Source: Actinophytocola sp049647105
GTDB taxonomy: Bacteria > Actinomycetota > Actinomycetes > Mycobacteriales > Pseudonocardiaceae
Direction: 5' to 3'
Assembly: GCF_049647105.1 (NCBI RefSeq)
Contig: NZ_JBARWZ010000015.1
Coordinates: forward strand, 1-64,000
Length of the DNA stretch: 64,000 nucleotides
Shown here: positions 23,193 through 32,306 of the stretch, in pieces
Layout: each line of letters begins with the position of its first letter
How positions within the stretch are numbered: position 1 is the stretch's first letter
The notes under the pieces: generated by a model
Told to the model about the DNA's origin: nothing
What the model saw: the letters and a program-made list of their open reading frames with translations, nothing else
Database searches by the model: none
Translations under genes and position numbers: made by a program

Positions 23193-23985
23193 AGCTGGGT
23201 CTGACGGCGGCCCAGTCCAGCGTCACTTCGCCGAGGCGCCACCGTTTGCGCCGGTCCTGAACAGGCCATTCGCGTGCGAGCAGCGCCACCGCCTCCGTCC
23301 AGCGGGCGCGGGGGCCGAAGATCGCGAACGGGGCCGCGCGGGCCCAGCAGTGGTCGAGCGCGGCGAACAACGCGTGCACCCGCTCGCCGGGCACGTTGCG
23401 GTGGATCAGCGCCTTCGGCAGTCGTTCCGCCAGGTCGGAGGGCTGATCGAGGTCGCTCGGCAGGCAGGCCAGCGTGAGCGTGCGGGGCCCGTCGGCGTCG
23501 AGGGTGACCCAGCAGCAGCGGCGGCCAAGCTCGTCGCACGTGCCCTCGATGATCAGGCCGCCGGGTGCCAGCCGCTTCCGCATCGCGGTCCAGGCCGCCG
23601 CGACCTCGGCCTCGTCGTACTGGCGCAGCACGTTGAACGCCCGCACCAGCGCGGGCCGCGTGCCGGCCAGCTCGAACCCGCCCCGCCGGAACTCCAGCCG
23701 CGGCGGGTCGGCGGCGGGTGCGGCGGCCGTGACCCGCTCGGGGTCGATCTCCAGCCCGAGCACCCGGACATCCGCGCGGACTCCGCCGAGACGGCGCGCC
23801 AGCTCGACGGTCGTGACCGGGGTCGCGCCGTAGCCGAGGTCGACGACCAGCGGGTCGGCCGCCCCGAGGAGTGCGTCGCGTACTCGTGGTGTCGAAGCGG
23901 CCCAGCGGTCGGAGCGCCGCAGCCGGTTGGGGTTGGTGGTGCCGCGGGTGGGGGTGCCGAGTGGCCTCAGTGCTCGGCCAGCCAC
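23191..23985 (-). CDS. Class I SAM-dependent methyltransferase-like protein
   Basis: A 264-residue protein starting at GTG 23985, overlapping the DUF2505 stop by 19 bases. After GTPTRGTTNPNRLRRSDRW it shows the SAM-binding motif I VVDLGYGATPVTTVELARRL, an acidic loop VLGLEIDPERV, then FNVLRQYDEAEVAAAW and MRKRLAPGGLIIEGTCDELG. The fold is that of Rossmann methyltransferases, though the LGYG form is unusual. It is widely conserved next to DUF2505 and murB in actinomycetes. Substrate unknown. Confidence 0.8.
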   Translation of the reverse strand: MAGRALRPLGTPTRGTTNPNRLRRSDRWAASTPRVRDALLGAADPLVVDLGYGATPVTTVELARRLGGVRADVRVLGLEIDPERVTAAAPAADPPRLEFRRGGFELAGTRPALVRAFNVLRQYDEAEVAAAWTAMRKRLAPGGLIIEGTCDELGRRCCWVTLDADGPRTLTLACLPSDLDQPSDLAERLPKALIHRNVPGERVHALFAALDHCWARAAPFAIFGPRARWTEAVALLAREWPVQDRRKRWRLGEVTLDWAAVRPS

Positions 23986-24455
23986 TTCTCGGCATACTCC
24001 GCCTCGGCGGCGAGCAGCTTCGTGACCTGCTCGGCGACCACCTTCTCGATCTTCCCGCCGATCAGCGGGATGCTGACCTTCACCTCGGCGCTGACCAGCA
24101 GCTCCGTGCTGCCGCCGCCACGTTCGGTCAGCCTCCCGCGCGAGGTGATGTTGGCAGGCACGCCGTTGATGGTCGCCTTGCCCGCCGACTCGTGCCCTCG
24201 CCAGCGCTCCTCGCGCTCCACCACGAGGTCGCCGTTCAGGATCGACCGCACGGCGCTGGGTAGCTTGCTCGCGTCCACGCCCTGGCGGAGGCGGAAGGCG
24301 GCGGTGTCGCCATCGAGCCGGTGGTCGAGCAGCGCGGCGGACTTGCCGCCGATGTCACGCAGGCGCGCGGTGAGGAAGGCCTTGTCCACCAGGGTCGAGA
24401 AGACGTCGTCGGCCTTCGCGGCGAAGGTGGCGCGGTGCTCGAAGCGGCTGGGCAT
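23967..24455 (-). CDS. DUF2505 (START-like) protein, Rv0481c-like
   Basis: A 162-residue protein from ATG 24455 (MPSRFEHRATFAAKADDVFS). The pattern of an N-terminal FxxxA helix, LDHRLDGDTAAFRLRQGVDA, EERWRGHESAGKATINGVPA and the late helix IGGKIEKVVAEQVTKLLAAEAEYAEKWL, here broken up, fits DUF2505, a START/SRPBCC-like lipid- or ligand-binding fold. It is divergent from murB with only 25 bases between starts, as in mycobacteria (Rv0481c-Rv0482). Role unknown. Confidence 0.85.
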   Translation of the reverse strand: MPSRFEHRATFAAKADDVFSTLVDKAFLTARLRDIGGKSAALLDHRLDGDTAAFRLRQGVDASKLPSAVRSILNGDLVVEREERWRGHESAGKATINGVPANITSRGRLTERGGGSTELLVSAEVKVSIPLIGGKIEKVVAEQVTKLLAAEAEYAEKWLAEH

Positions 24456-24480
24456 GACCGGGAGGTTACCGTTGGCGCCC

Positions 24481-25544
<1,064 letters not shown>

Positions 25545-25548
<4 letters not shown>

Positions 25549-26279
25549 GCCCGGAACGCTCGTGAAGCCGAGGCCTGTGCGCGGGGCTTCATGACGATCT
25601 GGTCCAGGTTCACGTGTGCGGGCCGGGTCACCGCGAACGCGACCACCTCCGCAACGTCGTCGGCGGTCAGCGGCTCGATGCCGTCGTACACGGACGACGC
25701 GCGGTCGGTGTCCCCGTCGAAGCGGACCAGGGAGAACTCGGTCTCCACCATCCCCGGGAGCACCTCGGTGAACCGCACCGGCTGCCCGAGCAGCTCACCG
25801 CGCAGCGTCCGGTGCAGCGCCGACTGCGCGTGCTTGGCGCTGGTGTAGCCGGCGCCGTTGTCGTACACCTCCGTCGCCGCGATCGACGTGATCGTCACGA
25901 CGTGCCCGTCGCCGGACTCGACCAGCGCGGGCAGCAGCGCCTTGGTCATCCGCAGCGTGCCGAGGACGTTCGTCTCCCACATCCAGCGCCAGTGGTCCTC
26001 GTCCGCGTCCGCGACCCGCGCGAGGCCACGGGCGCCGCCCGCGTTGTTCACCAGCACCCGGCACGGGCCAGCGTCGGCCACGAACGAGTGAACTGACGAG
26101 GGATCCGTCACATCCAGCGGCAGCGCCACACCACCCACGGAATCGGCCAATTCGGTCAGCCGATCGAGCCTGCGGGCGCCCAAAACCACCCGAAATCCGG
26201 CATCGGCCAGGTGTCGGGCGGTGGCGGCGCCGATGCCGGAACTGGCGCCGGTAACAATCGCTGTGCCGAGGTTGTTCAT
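25545..26279 (-). CDS. Short-chain dehydrogenase/reductase (Rv0484c-like)
   Basis: A 244-residue Rossmann-fold oxidoreductase from ATG 26279 (MNNLGTAIVTGASSGIGAAT). The cofactor motif TGASSGIG is at about residues 10-17; ALPLDVTDP and VLVNNAGGARGL follow. The catalytic set is Ser in ITSIAATEV and Tyr/Lys in GAGYTSAKHAQSAL. An Arg pair after the second strand (GARRLDRL) suggests NADP(H). The substrate is unknown. It lies between murB and the L,D-transpeptidase gene as in mycobacteria, though in inverted order relative to the transpeptidase. Confidence 0.92.
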
Positions 26280-26332
26280 GTTGCCGATCCTGCACACGCG
26301 GGTAACCCAGCCGGTGAGAGGGTGTCGGGTGA

Positions 26333-26347
26333 CGAGTGTCACACTCG
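26333..26347. promoter_or_regulatory. Palindrome upstream of the L,D-transpeptidase gene
   Basis: CGAGTGTCACACTCG (26333-26347) has perfect 6-bp arms and a 3-base centre, midway in the 138-bp region between the divergent SDR and L,D-transpeptidase genes. It could be an operator for either. No binding protein is suggested by the neighbours. Confidence 0.4.
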
Positions 26348-26417
26348 CATCCGCGCACCGTGACGGTGCTGGGGCGTCAATACAAAGAGGGACTCGAGCC
26401 AGGCGGAGGTTTGAACG

Positions 26418-27587
26418 GTGAGATCCGGACGGCGGGTAATCGGTACGGTCGCGACCCTGGTCGCCGCCCTCACTTTGCTCGCGTCGTGCACGTCGGAAGG
26501 TGACGACGGGAAGAGCAGCGGGCCGTTCGAGAAGAAGGCGCCCGCTGCCAAGCTCGTGTTCGCGCCGGAGATCGGCGCGGTCGACGTCCCGCCGACCACC
26601 CCGGTGAAGATCACCGTGGCCGACGGTGAGCTGACCGAGGCGGCTGTCGCCAATCCCGAGGGCGCGCCCCTCACCGGGCAGCTCGCCGAGGACAAGAAGA
26701 GCTGGACCAGCGCCGAGGTCCTCGGCTACGGCAAGGCCTACACGTACACGGTCAAGGCGAAGAACTCCGAGGGCAGGGTGACCGAGAAGACCGGCGCCTT
26801 CAACACCCTCGCCCCCGCCGCGACCCCGCGCGCCACGATCAACCCCGGCGACGGCGCGACGGTCGGCGTCGGCATGCCGGTCAGCGTCAAGTTCCCCGAG
26901 GGCGGCCCCGAGGACAAGGCCGCCGTCGAGAAGGCGCTGGTCGTGGAGACCTCCCAGCCCGTCGAGGGCTCGTGGGCGTGGATCAGCGACAACCAGGTCG
27001 ACTGGCGGCCGAAGGAGTACTGGCCCGCGAACACGCAGGTCACGGTGAACGCGAAGCTCTACGGCCTGGCCTACGGCGGCGGCGCGTACGGCAAGTCCGA
27101 CCTGTCGACGCAGTTCAGCATCGGCCGCAACCAGGTCGTGAAGATCAACACGCCGGACCACGTGATGAACGTCTACCGCGACGGTCAGTTGTTCGCGGCC
27201 TACCCGTCGAGCAACGGCGACGACAACGACCCGAACCTGAACACGCCCAACGGCACGGTCATCGTCATGGCGAAGGACCCGGTCGGCGACTTCTCCAACC
27301 CGCGCTACGGGTACACGAACGTGATGAAGAAGTGGGCCGTCCGCATCTCCAACCACGGCGAGTTCATCCACGAGAACAACGACAACGCCGCCAACATCGG
27401 CAAGAAGAACAGCTCGCACGGCTGCGTCAACCTGCTGGAGGCCGACGCGAAGGCGTACTTCGACAGCGCGCTGATCGGTGACCCGGTCGAGGTCACCGGC
27501 TCCAGGGCCAACTACCCGACCACCTCCGACGTGTTCGACTGGCTGATCCCGTGGGGCCAGTGGCAGTCGATGTCGGCGCTGAACTGA
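26418..27587 (+). CDS. Lipoprotein L,D-transpeptidase (LprQ/LdtMt5-like)
   Basis: A 389-residue exported enzyme from GTG 26418. The signal ends in the lipobox LLASC (Cys24), so it should be membrane-anchored by lipid. Two immunoglobulin-like domains (about 45-130 and 135-235) precede the YkuD catalytic domain (about 238-370) with VKINTPDHVMNVYRDGQL, TPNGTVIVMAKDP and the active-site motif SSHGCVNL (His334, Cys336). A C-terminal Trp-rich tail (DWLIPWGQWQ) follows. These enzymes form 3-3 cross-links in peptidoglycan and are hit by carbapenems. Placement near murB matches mycobacterial Rv0483. The hydrolase gene follows with no gap. Confidence 0.95.
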   Translation: MRSGRRVIGTVATLVAALTLLASCTSEGDDGKSSGPFEKKAPAAKLVFAPEIGAVDVPPTTPVKITVADGELTEAAVANPEGAPLTGQLAEDKKSWTSAEVLGYGKAYTYTVKAKNSEGRVTEKTGAFNTLAPAATPRATINPGDGATVGVGMPVSVKFPEGGPEDKAAVEKALVVETSQPVEGSWAWISDNQVDWRPKEYWPANTQVTVNAKLYGLAYGGGAYGKSDLSTQFSIGRNQVVKINTPDHVMNVYRDGQLFAAYPSSNGDDNDPNLNTPNGTVIVMAKDPVGDFSNPRYGYTNVMKKWAVRISNHGEFIHENNDNAANIGKKNSSHGCVNLLEADAKAYFDSALIGDPVEVTGSRANYPTTSDVFDWLIPWGQWQSMSALN

Positions 27588-28406
27588 ATGGCGCGCGTCA
27601 CCGGCGCGGGCAGCACGCGCCTTGCCTTACGCACCGCCGGTGATCCGCAGGGGCCGCCGATCGTCTTCGTCCACGGCTGGGCCGCGTCCAGTGCGGTGTG
27701 GTCCGGCCAGCTGGGTGACCCCGCGCTCGCCGGGCACCGGCTGGTCGCCGTCGACCTGCGCGGCCACGGCGCCTCCGACACTCCGCAGGACGGTTACGAC
27801 CAGCCTGCGGTGTGGGCGGCGGACCTCGCCGCCGTGCTGGCGTACTGCGGCCGTCCCCCGGTGCTCGTCGGATGGTCCTACGGCGGCCTCGTCGTCACCG
27901 ACTACCTGCGGGAACGCGGCACGGACGGGGTCGGGGGCGTGGTGCTCGTCGGCGGGCTCACCGAGATGGGCCGGGACCGGCCGGGTGGCGGGGTCGGCTC
28001 GGCGTGGGACGGGATCATGCGGCCCGCGCTGTCCGAGGACCCCGACGAGGCGATCCCGGCGCTGACCACGCTCGCCAGGCGGATGACCGAGGAGCCGCTG
28101 TCCGGACCCGACATCCAGCGGTACGTCGGCGACATGCTCCGCGTGCCGCCTTCGGTGCGGAAAGCGCTGTTCAGGCGGGACATCGGCAGCGCGGAGGTGC
28201 TCGCGGCGATCGACGTCCCGGTGCTGGTGGCGCACGGGACGGCCGACACGGTCGTCACCCCGGCGAGTGCCGAATACGCGGCGGGGAAGATTTCCACCTC
28301 CATCGTGCGTTGGTTCGAAGAGGTGGGACACATGCCGTTCGTGGAACGCCGTGCGGAGTTCAACGCGGCCCTGCTCGAGTTCGCGGGGCCGGTCGCCAAC
28401 CACTAG
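27588..28406 (+). CDS. Alpha/beta hydrolase
   Basis: A 272-residue cytosolic hydrolase whose ATG directly follows the L,D-transpeptidase stop. It shows the oxyanion-hole HGWAASSAVW, VDLRGHGASDTP, the nucleophile elbow VGWSYGGLVV (Ser), the Asp in VAHGTADTVV and the His in EEVGHMPFVE. It is of the general esterase/haloperoxidase-like group; no substrate can be named. It sits 10 bases before mshA, so the three genes probably share a transcript. Confidence 0.88.
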   Translation: MARVTGAGSTRLALRTAGDPQGPPIVFVHGWAASSAVWSGQLGDPALAGHRLVAVDLRGHGASDTPQDGYDQPAVWAADLAAVLAYCGRPPVLVGWSYGGLVVTDYLRERGTDGVGGVVLVGGLTEMGRDRPGGGVGSAWDGIMRPALSEDPDEAIPALTTLARRMTEEPLSGPDIQRYVGDMLRVPPSVRKALFRRDIGSAEVLAAIDVPVLVAHGTADTVVTPASAEYAAGKISTSIVRWFEEVGHMPFVERRAEFNAALLEFAGPVANH

Positions 28407-28416
28407 TCGGGAGTGG

Positions 28417-29739
28417 ATGTTGACGGTCGATGAGGATTCCGTGGGGTCGGTGCTGCGCATGCGGCAGTTACCACGCAGAGTGGCGGTGCTGTCACTGCAC
28501 ACCTCGCCGCTGGAACAGCCGGGCACCGGCGACGCGGGTGGGATGAACGTCTACATCACCCAGACCGCGACCCGGATGGCCCGCCGAGGCATCGCGGTCG
28601 AGGTGTTCACGCGTGCCACCTCGTCCGACCTGCCGCCGGTCGCCGAGCTGGCGCCGGGTGTGCTGGTCAGGCACGTCACGGCGGGTCCGTACGAAGGTCT
28701 CGGCAAGGACGAGCTGCCTGCCCAGCTGTGCGCGTTCACCGCGGGTGTCCTGCGGGCGGAGGCCCGGCACGAGCCCGGCTACTACGACCTCGTGCACTCG
28801 CACTACTGGCTGTCCGGCCAGGTCGGCTACCTCGTGCGGGACCGGTGGGGCGTGCCGCTCGTGCACTCCGCGCACACGCTCGCGAAGGTCAAGAACGCCG
28901 CGCTCGCCGACGGTGACACCCCGGAGCCACGCACCCGCGAGTTCGGCGAGCAGCAGGTGGTGGACGAGGCCGACCAGCTGATCGCGAACACCGACGTCGA
29001 GGCCGCGCAGCTCATCGACCTGTACGGCGCGGCGCCGGGCACGGTGCGCACGGTCGCGCCGGGCGTCGACCTGGACATGTTCCGGCCGGGCTCCCGGGCC
29101 GCGGCACGGGAGGCGCTCGGCGTCGCGCCGGGCGACACGGTGCTCGCGTTCGTCGGCCGCATCCAGCCGCTGAAGGCCCCCGACGTGCTGCTGCGTGCGG
29201 CCGCCGAGCTGCTCGCGAGGGGCACGGTGGCACGGGACCGCCTGGTCGTGGTGGTCGTCGGCGGGCCGTCGGGGTCCGGGCTCGAAGCACCGACCGCGCT
29301 GCAGGAGCTGGCCGCGACGCTGGGCATCGCCGACGTGGTGCGGTTCCTGCCGCCACGCGGGGGCGCCGCGCTGCGTGACGTGTACCAGGCCGCGGACGTG
29401 GTCGCCGTGCCCAGTCACAACGAGTCGTTCGGCCTGGTCGCGCTGGAGGCGCAGGCCTGCGGCACGCCCGTCGTCGCGGCGGCCGTCGGCGGGCTGCCGG
29501 TCGCGGTGGCGAACGGCAGGTCGGGGCTGCTCGTGACCGGGCACCACCCTGGCACCTGGGCGTCGGCGCTGTCACATGCCGCGTTGCGGCCGGACGTGCG
29601 GGCGCGGCTGTCGCTCGGGGCCGTCGAGCATGCCAACCGGTTCTCGTGGGACCGTACGACCGACGCGCTGGTGTCCGGGTACGCCGACGCCGCGACCGCG
29701 TTCCGGCGCGCGTTGTTCGAGACGGGGGTGGCGGTGTGA
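28417..29739 (+). CDS. mshA: D-inositol-3-phosphate glycosyltransferase (mycothiol synthesis)
   Basis: A 440-residue GT-B enzyme that joins UDP-GlcNAc to 1L-myo-inositol-1-phosphate, the first step of mycothiol synthesis. Signature parts: LHTSPLEQPGTGDAGGMNVY, VHSHYWLSGQVGYL, VHSAHTLAKVKNAALADGD, FVGRIQPLKAPDVLLRAA and SHNESFGLVALEAQACGTPV (EX7E catalytic region). The match to mycobacterial MshA is strong across the length. Start ATG 28417 is chosen; an ATG near 28459 (MRQLPRRVAVLSLHTS) is also possible. It overlaps the YbjN gene by 4 bases (GTGA), the same order as Rv0486-Rv0487. Confidence 0.96.
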   Translation: MLTVDEDSVGSVLRMRQLPRRVAVLSLHTSPLEQPGTGDAGGMNVYITQTATRMARRGIAVEVFTRATSSDLPPVAELAPGVLVRHVTAGPYEGLGKDELPAQLCAFTAGVLRAEARHEPGYYDLVHSHYWLSGQVGYLVRDRWGVPLVHSAHTLAKVKNAALADGDTPEPRTREFGEQQVVDEADQLIANTDVEAAQLIDLYGAAPGTVRTVAPGVDLDMFRPGSRAAAREALGVAPGDTVLAFVGRIQPLKAPDVLLRAAAELLARGTVARDRLVVVVVGGPSGSGLEAPTALQELAATLGIADVVRFLPPRGGAALRDVYQAADVVAVPSHNESFGLVALEAQACGTPVVAAAVGGLPVAVANGRSGLLVTGHHPGTWASALSHAALRPDVRARLSLGAVEHANRFSWDRTTDALVSGYADAATAFRRALFETGVAV

Positions 29740-30245
29740 GTGGGCTGAACACCGAGGTCAGCGACGTCATCGAGGCGACGCTCGCCGAGCGGGAGCTGAC
29801 GTACCAGAGCCCCGCGGCCGGGCGGTACTTCGTCACGCTGCCCGGCACGAAGAAGCTGCAGACCAACGTGTGGCTGCGGGTGAACCCGCACGCGCTGGTG
29901 CTGGAGGCCTTCGTGTGCAGGCGGCCGGACGAGGCGTTCGAGGACGTGTACCGGTTCATGCTGCGGCGCAACGCGAAGCTCTACGGGGTCGCGTACACGA
30001 TCGACCAGCTCGGCGACATCTACCTGGTGGGGCGCGTCTCGCACGAGTCGGTGACGCCGGACGAGCTGGACCGGCTGCTCGGACAGGTGCTCGAGACGGC
30101 GGACGGCGACTTCAACACGCTGCTGGAGATCGGCTTCGCGTCGTCGATCCGGCGGGAGTACGAGTGGCGGGTGTCTCGCGGCGAGTCGCTCGCGAACCTC
30201 AAGGCGTTCGAGCACATGCTGACGCCCTCGACCCCCGAGGTTTGA
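29736..30245 (+). CDS. YbjN-domain protein (Rv0487-like)
   Basis: A 169-residue protein from GTG 29736 overlapping the mshA stop. It has the YbjN fold pattern: VIEATLAERELTYQSPAAGR, TNVWLRVNPHALVLEAFVCR, RFMLRRNAKLYGVAYTIDQL and IYLVGRVSHESVTPDELDRL. The fold resembles secretion-chaperone proteins; in actinomycetes it always accompanies mshA, but no biochemical role is known. The coupling suggests a link to mycothiol production or stability. A hairpin follows 22 bases after the stop. Confidence 0.9.
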   Translation: MSGLNTEVSDVIEATLAERELTYQSPAAGRYFVTLPGTKKLQTNVWLRVNPHALVLEAFVCRRPDEAFEDVYRFMLRRNAKLYGVAYTIDQLGDIYLVGRVSHESVTPDELDRLLGQVLETADGDFNTLLEIGFASSIRREYEWRVSRGESLANLKAFEHMLTPSTPEV

Positions 30246-30643
30246 TTTTGTATGCAGGTTCGCGGAGCGGCTCGGGCGAGGGGGGAGTCGCGATCCCGAG
30301 CCGCCCCGCGTTAGGTTCCCGCCGCGTCGGAGCCCTGAGCGGGGGGCACCCATGGGAATCCGGGCGGGGTACGGCTCGGCAGGGGAGTCGAGCCGTACTG
30401 CTGCCCCAACGGATCAGGGAGTGCGTGGGAGCTGATCCGCAAGGGCGGTGTCAACCTGTCAGAAGTCGGGCGGTTACACAAGGCCACGAACCGGGCCGCG
30501 ACGGGGTAATTGCACTCCGTAGGTAACAATTTGGTGACGACCCTTAGTTGTAATCTCGACACAGGGTTGTTTGGAGCACTCAGGTTGACCCGAATGGGTG
30601 GCCCGGACCGTGTAGCTCCGAATTCTCTGGCAGTCTGCTCGAC
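30246..30643 (+). other. 398-bp gap between YbjN and gpmA with two hairpins
   Basis: No gene is supported here. It holds the terminator at 30267-30304 and a second perfect hairpin, GTACGGCTCG (30369-30378) with CGAGCCGTAC (30389-30398); both stems share GGCTCG. A 27-codon frame (ATG 30352 to TGA) covers the second stem. Around 30510-30570 the sequence becomes AT-richer (GTAACAATTTGGTGACG), and TTGACC at 30585 may belong to the gpmA promoter, but I cannot place a matching -10 with confidence. Confidence 0.5.
30267..30304 (+). terminator. Hairpin terminator after the mshA operon
   Basis: GCGGCTCGGG (30267-30276) pairs exactly with CCCGAGCCGC (30295-30304) around an 18-nt purine-rich loop, 22 bases after the YbjN stop. 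No U-run follows. Confidence 0.7.
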
Positions 30644-31405
30644 ATGTCTGGATCGATGCACGACCCCTCGGTCGGAACGCTGATCATGCTCCGTCACGGC
30701 GAGAGCCTCTGGAACGCGGAGAACCTGTTCACCGGCTGGGTGGACGTGGCGCTGTCGGAGAAGGGCAAGGCCGAGGCCGAGCGCGGCGGCGAGCTGCTAC
30801 GTGACGCGGGCCTGCTGCCGGACGTGGTGCACACGTCGTTGCTGCGCCGCGCCATCTCGACCGCGAACATCGCACTCGACGCGGCGGGCCGCCACTGGAT
30901 CCCGGTGAAGCGCGACTGGCGCCTGAACGAGCGGCACTACGGCGCGCTGCAGGGCAAGAACAAGAAGCAGACCCTCGCGGAGTTCGGCGAGGAGCAGTTC
31001 ATGCTCTGGCGCCGGTCCTACGACACCCCGCCCCCGCCGATCGAGCCGGGCGCCGAGTACGGCCAGGACGGCGACGTGCGCTACGCGGGCATCGACGCGC
31101 CGATCACGGAATGCCTGAAGGACGTGGTCGCGCGCGTGCTCCCGTACTGGGAGGACGAGATCGTCCCCGACCTGCGCGCGGGTAAGACGGTGCTCCTCGC
31201 CGCCCACGGCAACTCGCTCCGCGCCCTGGTCAAGTACCTGGACCGCATCTCGGACGACGCGATCGCGTCGCTGAACATCCCGACGGGCATCCCCCTGCGC
31301 TACGACCTGAACGACCAGCTGGAACCCCTCAAACCAGGCGGCCAGTACCTCGACCCGACGGCCGCGGAAGCCGCCGCGAAAGCGGTAGCCAACCAAGGCC
31401 GCTAA
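30644..31405 (+). CDS. gpmA: 2,3-bisphosphoglycerate-dependent phosphoglycerate mutase
   Basis: A 253-residue glycolytic enzyme that interconverts 3- and 2-phosphoglycerate through a phosphohistidine. The active His18 is in LIMLRHGESLWNAENLFTGW, followed by VHTSLLRRAISTANIALDAA, WRLNERHYGALQGKNKKQT, and the second His in LLAAHGNSLRALVKYLD. The length equals that of E. coli and mycobacterial enzymes. It lies upstream of senX3-regX3 with only an accessory gene pair between, as Rv0489 does. The C-terminus is a short Ala/Lys tail. Confidence 0.97.
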   Translation: MSGSMHDPSVGTLIMLRHGESLWNAENLFTGWVDVALSEKGKAEAERGGELLRDAGLLPDVVHTSLLRRAISTANIALDAAGRHWIPVKRDWRLNERHYGALQGKNKKQTLAEFGEEQFMLWRRSYDTPPPPIEPGAEYGQDGDVRYAGIDAPITECLKDVVARVLPYWEDEIVPDLRAGKTVLLAAHGNSLRALVKYLDRISDDAIASLNIPTGIPLRYDLNDQLEPLKPGGQYLDPTAAEAAAKAVANQGR

Positions 31406-31408
31406 CCC

Positions 31409-31474
31409 CGCGAGTCCAACCCGCACGACCCGCGAGTTCGACTCGCACGACCTGCGAGTCGAACTGGCACGCGG
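31409..31474. repeat. Three contiguous 22-nt tandem repeats
   Basis: Three exact-length units lie end to end directly after the gpmA stop: 31409-31430, 31431-31452 and 31453-31474. The first two share CGCGAGT-C/T-C... and CGCACGACC. Unit 2 contains the perfect palindrome GCGAGTTCGACTCGC; units 1 and 3 are decayed versions (GCGAGTCCAACCCGC, GCGAGTCGAACTGGC). Such units recall short interspersed palindromes in actinomycete genomes. They run straight into the terminator stem. Confidence 0.8.
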
Positions 31475-31512
31475 GTCCTGTCCTCCGGGGGCTCCTCGCC
31501 GGAGGACAGGAC
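31475..31512. terminator. Strong terminator after gpmA
   Basis: GTCCTGTCCTCCGG (31475-31488) pairs perfectly with CCGGAGGACAGGAC (31499-31512) around a 10-nt loop. It lies 69 bases after the gpmA stop and 57 bases before the end of the converging regulator gene, so it may serve both. Confidence 0.85.
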
Positions 31513-31568
31513 TCCGGGATGGCAGGCAGCCCCGGGACCGGTGTGGTGGGGCTTGGCGTTCTCAGGGC

Positions 31569-32210
31569 TTAGATCAGGCCAAGTTCGTGGGCTCGGATGC
31601 CTGCTTGGAAGCGGGATTCGGCGCCAAGGGCGGTCATCAGTTCGGCCACGCGGCGGCGGTAGGTGCGGACGCCGAGGCCCAGGGTGCGTGCCGCGGTCTC
31701 GTCCTTGCAGCCGGTCGCCAGTAGTTCCAGTACGCGGGGGGCGAAGGTGGTCAGTTCCGCGTGCTGGGCGTCGTATGCGGCGAGGTCCGTTGCCGAGCGC
31801 CAGGCCGCGTCGAACAGTGACGACACGTTCTGGACCACGGCCGGCTCGGTGACCACGCCGTAGCTGCGTCGCCCGTCGGCGAGGTCGCCCGCGAGGATCG
31901 CGAAGCGGCGGTCGATGATGATCGTCTCGTTGACGTCGTCCTGTGTGATGCGGACGGTCGCGCCGTTGGTTCTGGCAACCGTGCGCAGGTGTTGCGCGGT
32001 CGACGGGTTCAGCAGCGCGGCCGGCTGGTACAGCTTTCGCAGCCGTGGCCTCTTCTCCTGTACCGGCGTGTCCGGTGCCGGTCTGGTCGCCGCCCACGTG
32101 TTCAGGTCCCGCGCCGCGCACGTGATCTCGCTCGCCGTCGCGAAGAGGTGGGCCGTGCGGGCGAACAGTTCCTCCTCGCCGCGGACAACCGTCACCTGGT
32201 CGGAGCTCAT
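31569..32210 (-). CDS. LuxR-type helix-turn-helix regulator without receiver domain
   Basis: A 213-residue protein. The C-terminal 60 residues form a LuxR/GerE helix-turn-helix (FAPRVLELLATGCKDETAAR, TLGLGVRTYRRRVAELMTAL). The N-terminal part is a sensor-like region with FARTAHLFATASEITCAARD, TVRITQDDVNETIIIDRRFA and FDAAWRSATDL, resembling the phospholipase D-like/TrmB C-terminal segment seen in many actinomycete LuxR proteins. No phosphorylation site is seen, so a small ligand is likely. It is divergent from an aldo/keto reductase gene with 96 bases between starts and may control it. Confidence 0.82.
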   Translation of the reverse strand: MSSDQVTVVRGEEELFARTAHLFATASEITCAARDLNTWAATRPAPDTPVQEKRPRLRKLYQPAALLNPSTAQHLRTVARTNGATVRITQDDVNETIIIDRRFAILAGDLADGRRSYGVVTEPAVVQNVSSLFDAAWRSATDLAAYDAQHAELTTFAPRVLELLATGCKDETAARTLGLGVRTYRRRVAELMTALGAESRFQAGIRAHELGLI

Positions 32211-32252
32211 GCCACCAGTGTCCCCGAAACCGCAACCCGGGCGGCCGAATCA

Positions 32253-32266
32253 GGCAAGAAGTTGCC
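32253..32266. promoter_or_regulatory. Inverted repeat between regulator and aldo/keto reductase genes
   Basis: GGCAA (32253-32257) and TTGCC (32262-32266) form a perfect inverted repeat with a GAAG centre, in the 96-bp divergent region. It is a candidate binding site for the LuxR-type protein encoded at 31569-32210. Confidence 0.4.
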
Positions 32267-32306
32267 AATGCCGGCAGCGAAAACACGGCGCGGACAAGCT
32301 GGCGCC

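Noticed and set aside
31409..31474. A CRISPR array made of the 22-nt units
   Set aside because: The units are contiguous with no spacers and diverge from each other, and no cas genes are nearby.
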